A DNA stretch of 64,000 nt from Streptomyces niger. Lineage in GTDB: Bacteria > Actinomycetota > Actinomycetes > Streptomycetales > Streptomycetaceae. Both the position numbers and the translations under genes were made by a program. Under the pieces are notes generated by a model. That model had not been told where the DNA came from. It did no database searches and saw only the letters and a list, made by a program, of their open reading frames with translations. Below are positions 1-8,933 of this stretch, one piece after another (within the stretch, counting starts at the first letter, position 1; every line of letters starts with the position of its first letter). The stretch is taken from positions 82,503 through 146,502 of the forward strand of contig NZ_JOFQ01000015.1 in assembly GCF_000718305.1 (NCBI RefSeq), in the 5' to 3' direction.

Positions 1-1
1 G

Positions 2-220
2 TGCGCGGTGCTGCTGGTCACCCATGACGTGGAGGAGGCGCTGCTGCTCGCGGACCGCGCGGTGGTCATGGACCGGGGCGTGATCGCGTACGAGACCGCC
101 ATCGACCTGCCGCGCCCTCGGGACATCACCGACCCGCGGTTCGCGGCACTGCGCGGCCGGCTGCTGGAACGGCTGGGCGTGGACGACACGGAGATCACCC
201 ACGAGAGTCCCGATGCCTGA
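2..220 (+). CDS. ABC transporter ATPase, C-terminal end (sulfonate/nitrate/taurine type), partial
   Basis: This is the last 72 codons of an ABC importer ATPase whose start lies left of the window. The visible part holds the end of Walker B and the H-loop region (LLVTHDVEEALLLADRAVVM), then the C-terminal extension with PRPRDITDPRF typical of SsuB/TauB/NrtD ATPases. The family energises uptake of sulfonates, taurine or nitrate from the cytoplasmic face. The solute-binding lipoprotein gene follows on the same strand, which supports an ssu-like operon. The exact substrate cannot be told from this fragment. The stop codon lies inside the first copy of a 19-bp tandem repeat. Confidence 0.85.
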   Translation, partial: CAVLLVTHDVEEALLLADRAVVMDRGVIAYETAIDLPRPRDITDPRFAALRGRLLERLGVDDTEITHESPDA

Positions 221-289
221 CGACACGGCGACTGCCTGACGACATGGCGGTTGCCTGACGCCCTGGCGGCTGCCTGACGCCCTGGCGGT
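214..289. repeat. 19-bp tandem repeat, four copies, spanning the ATPase stop codon
   Basis: Four head-to-tail 19-bp units (214-232, 233-251, 252-270, 271-289) each begin TGCCTGAC and end in GGCGGT/GGCGAC. Unit 1 contains the real stop codon of the ATPase gene and every unit repeats that TGA, so the array looks like repeated duplication of the gene's 3' end. Confidence 0.85.
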
Positions 290-354
290 TTGAGGACATG
301 TCGGCATGACGATCCGGCGACCCGACGGCCCAGCGAACGGTGACCGCTGACCGA

Positions 355-401
355 CGACCGGTGACCGGCGACCGGTGACCGGCGACCGGCGACCGGCGAC
401 C
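355..401. repeat. 7-bp tandem repeat (YGACCGG)
   Basis: Six consecutive 7-bp units alternate CGACCGG and TGACCGG, followed by a partial unit. They sit in the 342-base gap between the ATPase and the binding-protein gene. The rest of that gap is low-complexity CG-rich sequence with GATG/GACC words; I see no gene or clear promoter in it. Confidence 0.75.
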
Positions 402-562
402 TGATGAACGACCTGACGACCTGGCGGTCCGATGTGTCGCCGTCCCGATGACCCGCCCCGATGCCCCGCCTCGATGGCCCGTCCCGGTGACCCGCGTCAG
501 CCCGACGCCCCGTCCCGAACCGAACCGAACCGATGAACAGAACGACGAACGGAAACGCTGTG

Positions 563-1624
563 ATGAGAACCCGCCGACCGGCCCCGGCGCTCGCGCCCGC
601 CGCCCTGCTGCTCCCGCTCGCGCTGCTGCTGACGGCTTGCGGTGGCGCGTCCCGGGCGGACGGCGGCGCGGCGAGCGGCAAGGGCAGCGGCTCCGACGGC
701 AAGGGCTCGCTGACCCTGCACGTCGGCGATCAGAAGGGCGGTTCGGAGGCGGTGCTGCGTGCCGCCGGGGAACTGGACGACCTGCCGTACCGCATCGAGT
801 GGTCGACCTTCACCTCCGGTCCGCCGTTGCTGGAGGCACTCAACGCGGGTGCCGTCGACATCGGCGGGGTCGGCAACACACCGCCGGTCTTCGCCGCCGC
901 CGCGCAGCAGAAACTCAAGGTCATCGCCGCCACGCACAGCTCCTCGGCGGGCGAGACGATCCTGGTGAAGAAGGACTCGCCGCTGAAGCGGCCGGCCCAG
1001 CTCAAGGGGAAGACGATCGCCGTGGCGCAGGGCAGCTCGGCCAATTACCAGCTCGTCGCCTCGCTCAAGAAGGCCGGCCTGACGACGAAGGACGTCAAGC
1101 TGAGCTATCTGCAGCCGGCCGACGCACTGGCCGCGTTCACGCGGGGCCGGGTGGACGCCTGGGCGGTGTGGGATCCATACACCTCGCAGGCGCTGGACCA
1201 GGCCGACGCCCGCGTCCTGACCACCGGGAAGGGCGTCGTCAACGGCCTGTCCTTCCAGGTGGCCGCGCCCGCCGCGCTGCAGGACAAGAAGAAGGCCAAG
1301 GCCCTCAAGGACTACAACGAGCGGTTGCGGCGCGCCCAGGCCTGGGTGTTCAAGCACCCGCAACGGTGGGCCGAGGTGTGGGCTAAGGAGACGGGGCTGC
1401 CGGAGAAGGTGGCGCTGGACGCGGTTCGGCGGACCCGCGGCACGGCCGTACCGGTCGCCATCGACAAGGCAGCCATCGCTTCCGAACAGCAGATCGTTGA
1501 CACGTTCGCCGATATCAAGCTGATCCCGCGCTCGTACTCCTTCGAGAAGTACGTCGACACCCGCTTCAACGGCGACCTGCCGCCGTCGAGCACGGCGCCG
1601 CGGTCATACGGCAAGGTGGACTGA
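563..1624 (+). CDS. Solute-binding lipoprotein of a sulfonate/nitrate-type ABC importer
   Basis: The 353-residue product binds a small anionic substrate outside the membrane and delivers it to the importer. It starts with basic residues, a hydrophobic stretch and a lipobox ending LLTAC (Cys26), so it should be a membrane-anchored lipoprotein. The body matches the SsuA/TauA fold: early HVGDQKGG segment, then TFTSGPPLLEALNAGAVDIGGVGNTPP, and the WAVWDPYTSQA segment near the end. I prefer the ATG at 563, which has GGAAA seven bases upstream, over the in-frame ATG at 533, which has no ribosome site. The partner ATPase ends 340 bp upstream; a permease gene is not in view. Aliphatic sulfonate is the likeliest substrate; taurine, nitrate or thiamine precursors are alternatives. 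Confidence 0.85.
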   Translation: MRTRRPAPALAPAALLLPLALLLTACGGASRADGGAASGKGSGSDGKGSLTLHVGDQKGGSEAVLRAAGELDDLPYRIEWSTFTSGPPLLEALNAGAVDIGGVGNTPPVFAAAAQQKLKVIAATHSSSAGETILVKKDSPLKRPAQLKGKTIAVAQGSSANYQLVASLKKAGLTTKDVKLSYLQPADALAAFTRGRVDAWAVWDPYTSQALDQADARVLTTGKGVVNGLSFQVAAPAALQDKKKAKALKDYNERLRRAQAWVFKHPQRWAEVWAKETGLPEKVALDAVRRTRGTAVPVAIDKAAIASEQQIVDTFADIKLIPRSYSFEKYVDTRFNGDLPPSSTAPRSYGKVD

Positions 1625-1652
1625 GCGGGCAGGAGGCCCCTCACCACGGATC

Positions 1653-1700
1653 GGGCGATGCCCGTGCGGGAAGACAGGGCGATGCCCGTGCGGGAAGACA
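1653..1700. repeat. Perfect 24-bp tandem duplication
   Basis: Two identical 24-bp units (1653-1676 and 1677-1700), each starting GGGCGATGCCCG, lie in the 103-base gap between the binding-protein gene and the flavoprotein gene. Confidence 0.9.
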
Positions 1701-1727
1701 ACGGCCTCCGTCTCCGTTGGTACCGAC

Positions 1728-2840
1728 ATGAACTACGCCAGCGGAGCCCATGACGTCGACGTTGTCGTCATCGGTGCAGGTCAGGCCGGGCTGGCCGCCG
1801 CATTTCACCTGCGGCGGCTCGGCTACGTGCCCGACCGGGACTTCGTGGTCCTCGATCACGCGCCGCGGCCGGGCGGCGCGTGGCAGTTCCGCTGGCCGAC
1901 CCTGACCTACGGCAGGGTCCACGGCATGCACGCGCTCCCCGGTATGGAACTGACCGACGCCGACCCCGCCCGCCCCTCCGCCGAGGTCATCGGCGAGTAC
2001 TTCACCGCCTACGAGGACGCCTACGGGCTGCGCGTCCACCGGCCTGTGCACGTCACCGCGGTGCGCCCGGGGCCGGAACCCGGCGGCCGGCTGCTCGTCG
2101 AGTCCTCGGAGGGGGTGTACGCGGCCCGGGCGCTGGTGAACGCGACCGGTACCTGGGACCGCCCGTTCTGGCCCCACTTCCCCGGTCAGGCGCGCTTCCG
2201 CGGTCGCCTGCTGCACACCGCCGGCTACCGGGGGCCACAGGAGTTCGCCGGGCAGCGCGTCGTCGTGGTCGGCGGCGGCACCTCCGCCGTACAGCATCTG
2301 ATGGAGATCGCCGAGGTCGCTGCGGACACGGCCTGGGTGACCCGGCGGCCGCCGGCCTTCCGGGAGGGGCCGTTCGACGAGGACCGGGGGCGCGCCGCGG
2401 TGGCCCTGGTGGAGGACCGCGTCCGCCAGGGGCTGCCGCCGCGCAGCGTGGTCTCGGTCACGGGCCTGCCGATGTCCGAGGAACTACGCCGGGCCCGGGA
2501 GCGGGGCGTACTCGTGCGCCGGCCGATGTTCGACCGGATCACCGAGACCGGCGTCCACTGGCCCGAGGGCGCGCGGGAGGATGGCGTCACCGCCTTCGAC
2601 GCCGACGCCATCCTGCTCGCCACCGGTTTCCGCCCCGTCATCGACCATCTCGCCCCGCTCCGCCTTCGGGGCGCCGGCGGCGGCATCCGCATGGCCGGTA
2701 CCCGTGTCGCGGACGACCCGCGCATCCATCTCGTCGGCTACGGCCCCTCGGCCAGCACCATCGGCGCGAACCGAGCGGGCCGGGCGGCGGCACGCGAGAT
2801 CCACCGGCTCCTGGAAGCCGACGTCCCGGCCGCCGCCTGA
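1728..2840 (+). CDS. FAD/NAD(P)-dependent oxidoreductase (flavin monooxygenase-like)
   Basis: A 370-residue two-dinucleotide-domain flavoprotein. The FAD-binding motif VIGAGQAG is at residues 14-21 and a second Rossmann motif, VVVGGGTSA, near residue 180 should bind NAD(P)H. ATGFRP near residue 300 is the usual ATG motif of flavin monooxygenases and thioredoxin-reductase-like enzymes. Such proteins oxygenate small nucleophiles or act as reductases; the substrate is not evident. It follows the sulfonate-type transporter on the same strand after about 100 bp, so a role in sulfur compound oxidation is possible but is only inference from position. The ribosome site before the ATG is weak. The C terminus ends normally, with no sign of truncation. 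Confidence 0.8.
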   Translation: MNYASGAHDVDVVVIGAGQAGLAAAFHLRRLGYVPDRDFVVLDHAPRPGGAWQFRWPTLTYGRVHGMHALPGMELTDADPARPSAEVIGEYFTAYEDAYGLRVHRPVHVTAVRPGPEPGGRLLVESSEGVYAARALVNATGTWDRPFWPHFPGQARFRGRLLHTAGYRGPQEFAGQRVVVVGGGTSAVQHLMEIAEVAADTAWVTRRPPAFREGPFDEDRGRAAVALVEDRVRQGLPPRSVVSVTGLPMSEELRRARERGVLVRRPMFDRITETGVHWPEGAREDGVTAFDADAILLATGFRPVIDHLAPLRLRGAGGGIRMAGTRVADDPRIHLVGYGPSASTIGANRAGRAAAREIHRLLEADVPAAA

Positions 2841-2940
2841 GCGGCTACCGGTGACGACATCCGGCCATCACCCGATATCACTCGAAATCGCAATCGAAAT
2901 CGCTCGAGATCGCTCGGACCACGGAAGCGCCGCCCGCTGA

Positions 2941-2989
2941 TCACTCGAACCGCGAGACGGCGACCATCGGTCACTCGAACCGCGAGACG
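2941..2989. repeat. Direct 19-bp duplication covering a gene end
   Basis: The 19 bases TCACTCGAACCGCGAGACG occur at 2941-2959 and again at 2971-2989. The second copy is the 3' end of the minus-strand YrdC gene including its stop codon; the first copy is a downstream duplicate. The upstream bases 2880-2935 are also repetitive (CTCGAAATCG-like words). Confidence 0.85.
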
Positions 2990-3591
2990 TCGCCCGCTCC
3001 CCTGCGGACGATCTCGGGTTCGTCGCCGGAGAAGTCGATGACCGTGGTCGGCTCGGTGCCGCAGTCGCCGGAGTCGACGACCGCGTCCACCACGTGGTCG
3101 AGCCGTTCCTTGATCTCCCAGCCCTGCGTCAGCGGCTCCTCCTCGCCGGGCAGCAGCAGGGTGCTGGAGAGCAGCGGCTCGCCCAGCTCGGCGAGGAGGG
3201 CCTGCGCGACGGTGTGGTCCGGGATGCGGACGCCCACGGTCTTCTTCTTCACGTGCAGCAGCTTGCGCGGCACTTCCTTCGTCGCCGGGAGGATGAAGGT
3301 GTAGCTGCCGGGAGTCGCGGCTCTGATCGCCCGGAACACGTCGTTGTCGACGTGGACGAACTGCCCGAGCTGCGCGAAGTTCTGGCATACGAGCGTGAAG
3401 TGGTGGCGGTCGTCGAGGTGCCGGACCGACCGGATCCGGTCGATGCCGTCGCGGCTGCCCAGCTGGCAGCCGAGGGCGAAACAGGAGTCCGTCGGGTAGG
3501 CGACGAGCGCACCGGACCGGATGTTGTCGGCCACGGTCGTGATGGTGCGCGGTTGCGGGTTGTCGGGGTGCACGTCGAAGTACTTCGCCAT
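2971..3591 (-). CDS. YrdC/Sua5/YciO-family protein (threonylcarbamoyl-AMP synthase-like)
   Basis: A 206-residue single YrdC domain without the extra Sua5 C-terminal domain. It begins with the nucleotide-binding strand leading into AYPTDSCFALGC (about residues 31-42). The family makes threonylcarbamoyl-AMP for the t6A modification of ANN-decoding tRNAs; the length and N terminus are closer to the YciO branch, whose role is less certain. The ATG is preceded by AAGG about ten bases upstream. It lies 84 bp downstream of the carotenoid Rieske gene on the same strand, with no obvious terminator between, so it may receive read-through transcription. Confidence 0.8.
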   Translation of the reverse strand: MAKYFDVHPDNPQPRTITTVADNIRSGALVAYPTDSCFALGCQLGSRDGIDRIRSVRHLDDRHHFTLVCQNFAQLGQFVHVDNDVFRAIRAATPGSYTFILPATKEVPRKLLHVKKKTVGVRIPDHTVAQALLAELGEPLLSSTLLLPGEEEPLTQGWEIKERLDHVVDAVVDSGDCGTEPTTVIDFSGDEPEIVRRGAGDVSRFE

Positions 3592-3675
3592 CCACCGACC
3601 TTAGGTGATGTGATCGAAACCCGCATCAAGGTACGGGTGCGGCCGGATACCGCTTTCCTCAGCCCTTTCCGCCGC

Positions 3676-4764
3676 TCAGCCGGGGAAGCGGTGGGTGTTG
3701 CGGAGGTGCCAGCGGCGTTCGGCGTAGGCCAGGTCGTCGCGCCAGAGGCGTCCGGCGACGGCTCGCATGAGGGGGCGCAGTACGGGGGCCGCCTTGCGGG
3801 CCGCCGCGAAGCCGGGGCGGTCGGAGGCGGCCACCACCGCTTCGATCACCGCGGTCCGCGGGCGACCGCGGTCGTCGGGCGCGAGCGGGGTGGCGTGGGT
3901 CTCGACCACGGAGCTCTGGCCTTCTCCGTCGGTGATGTGCATGACCACCGTGCGGGGTTCGGGTGCGGTGAACACCGCCCGGACGGGCACCACGAGGCGG
4001 CCGGCGAGCCGGAAGGACACATCCACCGCGAAGCCGTCGTCGGAGGCAGCGAGCCCGTCGCCGGGGGCTGCGAAGCCGTCCTCATCGGTGTCCGCACCGT
4101 CCGCGGAGGCGTGCTCCTCGGCGTCCTTTCCGTCCGGGGCCGTCACGACGGTGAGGTCGACGAAGGAGTACGGGTGGAACCAGGCGCCGTGCCAGGGGTC
4201 GAGGCGGTTGGCCACGACATCTTCCGGTTCGCACATGCCGAAGCCGGTGTAGACCGCCGCCACCGCTTCGGCCGGCGGTGGGCGTCGCGGGATCACCGGT
4301 TCGGCCAGCGGCTGCTCGCCGCCGACGGCGTCCAGGCGTACCCAGACCAGTACGCCGTCGTCGTGCACGGGCAGCGGTGACCAGCCCGCGAACGGGTGGC
4401 CGTCCAGGGCGAGTCCGTGCCAGTGGCAGACGAGCCTGCCGCAGCGTACGGGGCTGTCGCGCAGGGGCGCGCCCAGGTGGGGGCAGGCGCCCGGGCCGGC
4501 GACCAGGCGTCCTTCGGGGCCGCGCCAGATGACGACTTCGTGTCCCGCGACGGTACGGGCCAAGGGGCGCGCGGGGCCGACGTCCCGGGTGGCGCCGACC
4601 ACGTACCAGTTGCCCGAGGGGCGGGCCGATGCACGCTTCAGCGCCGCGGCGATCACCGTGGGCCTGGCGTCGCGCCAGGTCGGCCGCTGACGGTCCCAGG
4701 GTACGGGGGAACGGCGCAGGCTGAGCGGGTAACGTCCGCGTGCGGGGCGGCCGTCGGCGGTCAT
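3676..4764 (-). CDS. Rieske non-heme iron oxygenase in the carotenoid operon
   Basis: A 362-residue Rieske oxygenase. The [2Fe-2S] ligands are plain: C94-P-H96 and C113-H-W-H116. The mononuclear iron site reads N186-x2-D189-x2-H192-x4-H197, the classic NxxDxxHxxxxH arrangement, so this should be a catalytic oxygenase and not just an electron carrier. Its ATG overlaps the crtB stop codon (ATGA), so it is translationally coupled to phytoene synthase and is the last gene of crtI-crtB-Rieske. Carotenoid ring or chain oxygenation is therefore the likely job. The position is that of crtV in described streptomycete crtEIBV operons; I cannot confirm that it is the same family. Residues 240-270 carry an acidic, Gly/Ala-rich low-complexity insert. 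Confidence 0.8.
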   Translation of the reverse strand: MTADGRPARGRYPLSLRRSPVPWDRQRPTWRDARPTVIAAALKRASARPSGNWYVVGATRDVGPARPLARTVAGHEVVIWRGPEGRLVAGPGACPHLGAPLRDSPVRCGRLVCHWHGLALDGHPFAGWSPLPVHDDGVLVWVRLDAVGGEQPLAEPVIPRRPPPAEAVAAVYTGFGMCEPEDVVANRLDPWHGAWFHPYSFVDLTVVTAPDGKDAEEHASADGADTDEDGFAAPGDGLAASDDGFAVDVSFRLAGRLVVPVRAVFTAPEPRTVVMHITDGEGQSSVVETHATPLAPDDRGRPRTAVIEAVVAASDRPGFAAARKAAPVLRPLMRAVAGRLWRDDLAYAERRWHLRNTHRFPG

Positions 4765-5822
4765 CCGGCCTCTCCCGTTCCGGCGGGGCGCAGAGGGGGC
4801 TTGCTGATGGCCGACTGCCGAAGGAGGGGCCTGCTCTCGCCCGCCCGAAGGAGAGCTGCGCCCGCGGCACCTGGTAGTGGCGGGGTGCTGCCTGCCCGTA
4901 GGCGGGCGGCCGTGACGCGGGCGAGGCCGTCCAGGGCCACGGCAGCCCGGCGGCGCCTCGGGACGACGGCGCGTCGGTGGAGTACGGCGTGGCCCTCGGC
5001 GGCGATGGTGTCCAGGATCGCCCCGTAGAGCACGAAGGCGGTGCGGATGCAGGGGCGCGCCACCGGGTCCAGCATCGCCAGTCCGGGGGCGGCCTCCCGG
5101 TAGACGCCGCGGGTGAGGTGCTCGGCGGCGCGCAGCGCTTCGGTGATGCGCCGGTCGGCCCGTCCGGTGTCCCGGCTCCACCGGAGCAGCGCGCGGTCGA
5201 CGTCGTACGCGGCGAGGAGGTCCGCCGGCAGGTAGATCCGGCCCCGGTCCAGGTCCTCCCCCACGTCCCGGAGGAAGTTGGTGAGCTGGAAGGCCATGCC
5301 CAGCGCGGCGGCGTGCGGGGCCGCCCGTTCGCGTGGCACGACCGTGCCGAGCACGGGCAGCATCTGCAGTCCGATCACCGCGGCGGAACCGTGCATGTAG
5401 CCACGCAGCTCTTCGTAGGTGGCGTAGTCGGTGACCACCAGGTCGTCGCGCATGGACGCCATGAAGTCGGTGAAGTGGCGGTGGTCGATCCCGTACCGTG
5501 CGGCGGTGTCGGCGAGGGCGTGCACCACGGGCTCGGTGCTGTGCCCGTCGCGCAGCCCCGCCTCCAGGGCTTGTCCGAGGCGCAGCAGGGCCGCACGCCG
5601 CTCTGTGGGGGGCGTGCCGTCGTCCAGGTGGTCCACGATGTCGTCGGCCCAGCGGGCGAAGCCGTACAGGGCGTGCACGGCGGGGCGGCGGGCCGGCGGC
5701 AGCAGGCGCGTGGCGAGGAAGTACGTCCTGCCGTGCCGGGCGTTCAGGTACCGGCAGCGGGTGTACGCGTCGCGTAGGGCCGGGTCGGTGATGCCGGCGG
5801 CATCCAGCTCGCGGTCGGTCAT
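4761..5822 (-). CDS. crtB: Phytoene synthase
   Basis: A 353-residue squalene/phytoene synthase that condenses two geranylgeranyl diphosphates into phytoene. The first Asp-rich motif, [11 protein letters not shown], lies at residues 58-68 and the second, [14 protein letters not shown], starts at residue 186; both bind the diphosphates through magnesium. The ATG overlaps the crtI stop (ATGA) and its own stop overlaps the start of the Rieske gene, so three genes are coupled. An Arg/Ala-rich C-terminal tail of about 50 residues follows the catalytic domain. No GGPP synthase (crtE) is present nearby, so its substrate must come from an unlinked gene. Confidence 0.95.
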   Translation of the reverse strand: MTDRELDAAGITDPALRDAYTRCRYLNARHGRTYFLATRLLPPARRPAVHALYGFARWADDIVDHLDDGTPPTERRAALLRLGQALEAGLRDGHSTEPVVHALADTAARYGIDHRHFTDFMASMRDDLVVTDYATYEELRGYMHGSAAVIGLQMLPVLGTVVPRERAAPHAAALGMAFQLTNFLRDVGEDLDRGRIYLPADLLAAYDVDRALLRWSRDTGRADRRITEALRAAEHLTRGVYREAAPGLAMLDPVARPCIRTAFVLYGAILDTIAAEGHAVLHRRAVVPRRRRAAVALDGLARVTAARLRAGSTPPLPGAAGAALLRAGESRPLLRQSAISKPPLRPAGTGEAG

Positions 5823-7360
5823 CGCCGGGTGCCTTCCGTGGCCGGACGCAGGGCCCGGGGGCGCGCGCGGGGGCGGGGCGGCGGGCCGGTCACCCGGTGG
5901 GCCGCCAGTTTGCCGGAGAGCAGGACCGTCGGTACGCCGACTCCCGGGGTGGTGCCGCAGCCCGCGAGGACGGCGTTCTCGGTGCCGCCGACCAGGTTGC
6001 GCGGGCGGAACGGGCCGGTCTGCGCGAAGGTGTGGGCAGCGGAGAACGGGGTGCCGGCGGCGTGCCCTTGCGCGTGCCAGTCGGCCGGTGTGACCAGGCA
6101 CTCCTCTTCGACTGCGGCGGCCAGGCCGTCGAGTCCGCGGCGTTCCAGTTCGCCGAGGAGCCGCGCCCTGTAGCGCGGCGCGAGGTCGCTCCACTGAGCC
6201 GCGCTCGGCCCGATGTCCGTGTTGGGGCAGGGCGCCAGGATGTAGTGCAGGTGGCGCCCCGGTGGCGCGAGTGCGGGGTCGGTGGCGGTGGGGCGGGTGA
6301 TGAGCAGGGACGGGTCGGTCATCGGGCGGCCGGTCCTGGTGAGCTCCTCGAAGGTGCGCCGCCAGGCGTGCCCGAAGGACAGCGTGTGGTGCGCGAGGTC
6401 CGGCCAGGTGCGGTCGGTGCCCGCGTGCAGGACGACCGCGGAGGGCGAGTGGCGCAGCCGTACGGGGCGCCGCGGGCGGCGGCCCAGCAGCCGGTAGGCG
6501 ACGGGCAGATCGGGGGTGAGGACGACCGCGTCGCACGAGATGCGGCCCTGTGAGGTGACGACGGCGGTGATGCGGTCGCCGGAGCGTTCCAGCCGGGTGA
6601 CGTCGTGTGCGTACCGCAGGTCGGCGCCCGCCTCGGCGGCGGCGTCCGCCATGGCCTGAGGAAGGGCGTGCATGCCGCCGCGCGGGAAGTACACGCCGGC
6701 AACGGTGTCCATGTACGCGATGACGGCGTACGCGGCCAGGGCGCGGGCCGGCGGGACGCCCGCGTACAGGGCCTGGAAGGTGAAGACCCGGCGCAGCCGC
6801 TCGTCGCTCAGGTGGCGGCCGATCCGGGCGTCGAGCCGGCCGAAGCCGCCCAGTGCGGCGAGCCGGGCCAGGTCCGGGTTGAGCAGTTGGAGCGGCGAGT
6901 CGAAGTTGGCGTCGATGAAGCGCCGCATCTGGGCCCGGTAGACCTGCTCCAGCCAGCCGCGCAGGCGTCGGTAACCGGCCGCCTCCCGGGGCCCGGCGAA
7001 GCGTTCGATCTCGGCCTCCATCGCCTCGGCGCCGGTGTGCACGTCGAGCCGGCTGCCGTCGGCGAAGTGCGCGCGGTAGGCCGGGTGCAGGGGCACGAGG
7101 TCGACGCGGTCGCGGAGGCTGTCGCCGACCGCAGCGAAGGCCTCGTCGGCGAGGTCGGGCATGGTCAGGACGGTGGGGCCGGTGTCGATGCGGTAGCCGC
7201 CGCGCTCGATCCGTCCGGCCCGGCCGCCGGGCAGCGCGCCGCGTTCGACGACCGTGACCCGTCGCCCGGCGCCGAGCAGGTGCAGGGTGGCGGCGAGTCC
7301 GGCGAGTCCGGCGCCGACCACCACGACGTGGTCGGTACGGCCGGGCAGGGTCCTGGTCAT
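5819..7360 (-). CDS. crtI: Phytoene desaturase
   Basis: A 513-residue FAD-dependent desaturase that converts phytoene to lycopene. It opens with the dinucleotide-binding fold [17 protein letters not shown] and GGRAG, and ends with the CrtI signature [21 protein letters not shown], which closes the FAD site. Length and architecture are standard for bacterial CrtI. It is the first recognised gene of the minus-strand carotenoid operon, and its ATG overlaps the stop of a small upstream reading frame (7357-7527). The divergent promoter region shared with crtY lies upstream. Confidence 0.95.
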   Translation of the reverse strand: MTRTLPGRTDHVVVVGAGLAGLAATLHLLGAGRRVTVVERGALPGGRAGRIERGGYRIDTGPTVLTMPDLADEAFAAVGDSLRDRVDLVPLHPAYRAHFADGSRLDVHTGAEAMEAEIERFAGPREAAGYRRLRGWLEQVYRAQMRRFIDANFDSPLQLLNPDLARLAALGGFGRLDARIGRHLSDERLRRVFTFQALYAGVPPARALAAYAVIAYMDTVAGVYFPRGGMHALPQAMADAAAEAGADLRYAHDVTRLERSGDRITAVVTSQGRISCDAVVLTPDLPVAYRLLGRRPRRPVRLRHSPSAVVLHAGTDRTWPDLAHHTLSFGHAWRRTFEELTRTGRPMTDPSLLITRPTATDPALAPPGRHLHYILAPCPNTDIGPSAAQWSDLAPRYRARLLGELERRGLDGLAAAVEEECLVTPADWHAQGHAAGTPFSAAHTFAQTGPFRPRNLVGGTENAVLAGCGTTPGVGVPTVLLSGKLAAHRVTGPPPRPRARPRALRPATEGTRR

Positions 7361-7527
7361 CGTGTTCCTCCGTCGGCCGCGGCGGGGTGGCGGACGCTGT
7401 GCGCGACGAGCCGTTCCATCTTCACTGCCGGTGCCCCGCGAACGGCGATCGACACGAGGGCGGGCCGTACTTCGGCGAGAACCGCCTCTCGGTGCGGTGC
7501 GGGCAGCGCCCGTAAGGTCGCGCTCAC
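7357..7527 (-). CDS. Possible 56-residue leader protein overlapping crtI
   Basis: A GTG-started frame of 56 codons ends with a TGA that overlaps the crtI ATG in the same ATGA arrangement used by the other genes of this operon. The peptide begins [19 protein letters not shown] and is Ala/Val/Arg-rich; it matches nothing I recognise. The frame stays open about 20 codons further upstream, so it might be the decayed 3' end of a lost gene such as crtE, although no prenyltransferase motif is visible. The chained overlap is the main support; coding is unproven. Confidence 0.35.
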   Translation of the reverse strand: MSATLRALPAPHREAVLAEVRPALVSIAVRGAPAVKMERLVAHSVRHPAAADGGTR

Positions 7528-7695
7528 CGCATCCCCGTGTGGCGAGAACAGCGCCCTACATGGGTGCGCCTCCGCGTGCCGCGTCTCTTACGGGCCGTGT
7601 GGCACGGGATCCTTCGGGCAGCCGCGTGTCGGGCGCCCGAACGGCGGGCCGCGCGCTCGGGTGGCCCGCGCCGTCGTACCGGAGGAGGAAGTGCC

Positions 7696-8889
7696 GTGCT
7701 CGATGCCGATGTCGCCGTCGTGGGGGCGGGGGCCGCCGGCCTCTCCCTGGCCCACCGGCTCTCGGCACCCGGGGGCGGCGGCCGGCGGCCCACGGTGGCG
7801 CTCATCGACGCGCCGCCCGGCCCGCTGCGCCCACCCCGGCGGACCTGGTGCTTCTGGGAGCCGGGCGACGGTGCGTACGAGGCGGCGGTCACCGCGTCCT
7901 GGCAGCGGCTGTCCGTGCACGACCATCGGGGCGGCACCACGTCCGGCTGCATCGCGCCGCTGCGCTACAAGATGATCCGGTCGGAGGACTTCGAGGCGCT
8001 GGTGGCGCGCGACCTGGCGGAGCGGCCCGGGGTCCGCCGCATCGAGGCGGCGGTCGAGGAGGTGCGGGACGTACCCGAAGGCGCCGAGGTGCGCGGCACC
8101 ACGGCCGAGGGAAGCCGGGTGTCCGTGACCGCCCGGTGGGTGTTCGACTCGCGGCCCCTCGGAAGGCTGCCGGCGGCCCGCACCACGCTGCTCCAGCACT
8201 TCCGCGGCTGGTTCGTCCGCACCGAGCGGCCCGTCTTCGACCCTCAGGTGGTGCGCCTGATGGACTTCCGTACCCCGCAGCCCCCGCACGGCCTGTCGTT
8301 CGGATACGTGCTGCCCACGGGGCCGCACACCGCCCTGGTGGAGTACACCGAGTTCTCGTCGGCGCCGCTGACCACGGAGGCGTACGAAGCGGCGCTGCGC
8401 CACTACACCGAGGACGTGCTCCGCCTGGGCGGCCTGTCCGTCACCGGCACGGAGACGGGCGTGATCCCCATGACGGACGCCCCGTTCGCGCGGCGGACCG
8501 GGCCCGCCGTCTTCCGTATCGGCGCGGCCGGCGGTGCCACGCGGCCCGCCACGGGGTACACCTTCGCGGCCGTCCAGCGGCAGACGCGGGCCATCGCCGC
8601 CGCCTGCCGCGCGGGACGCCACCCCGTTCCGCCCCCGCCGCACCGGGCGCGGTCCCGGGCGATGGACTCCGTACTGCTGCGCGCGCTGGACACCGGGAGG
8701 GTGGACGGGGCCGACTTCTTCGCTCGGCTGTTCCGCCGCGTGCCCGCGGAGCGGCTGCTGCGCTTCCTGGACGGCCGTACGCGGCTGCACGAGGACCTGG
8801 CGATCGGGCTGCACACCCCCGTCCTGCCGATGCTCCGCACGGTGGCCGAGCTGCCGCTGCTGCCCCGCCGCCCCTTCCCGGGGCCGTGA
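7696..8889 (+). CDS. crtY: Lycopene beta-cyclase
   Basis: A 397-residue flavoprotein of the CrtY family that cyclises lycopene ends to beta-carotene rings. The N-terminal motif DADVAVVGAGAAGLSLAHRL binds the dinucleotide, and RPPRRTWCFWE is the usual CrtY segment that follows. The GTG at 7696 is chosen because GGAGGAGG ends eight bases before it; the frame is open further upstream but without a ribosome site. The gene heads the plus-strand arm of the divergent crt cluster, 44 bp before crtU. The 168 bases between the two arms (7528-7695) should hold the divergent promoters; I could not place -10/-35 boxes with confidence. Confidence 0.92.
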   Translation: MLDADVAVVGAGAAGLSLAHRLSAPGGGGRRPTVALIDAPPGPLRPPRRTWCFWEPGDGAYEAAVTASWQRLSVHDHRGGTTSGCIAPLRYKMIRSEDFEALVARDLAERPGVRRIEAAVEEVRDVPEGAEVRGTTAEGSRVSVTARWVFDSRPLGRLPAARTTLLQHFRGWFVRTERPVFDPQVVRLMDFRTPQPPHGLSFGYVLPTGPHTALVEYTEFSSAPLTTEAYEAALRHYTEDVLRLGGLSVTGTETGVIPMTDAPFARRTGPAVFRIGAAGGATRPATGYTFAAVQRQTRAIAAACRAGRHPVPPPPHRARSRAMDSVLLRALDTGRVDGADFFARLFRRVPAERLLRFLDGRTRLHEDLAIGLHTPVLPMLRTVAELPLLPRRPFPGP

Positions 8890-8933
8890 ACCGCCCCCAC
8901 CACCACGCACCTTCGGGTGACCAAGGAGGCTCC

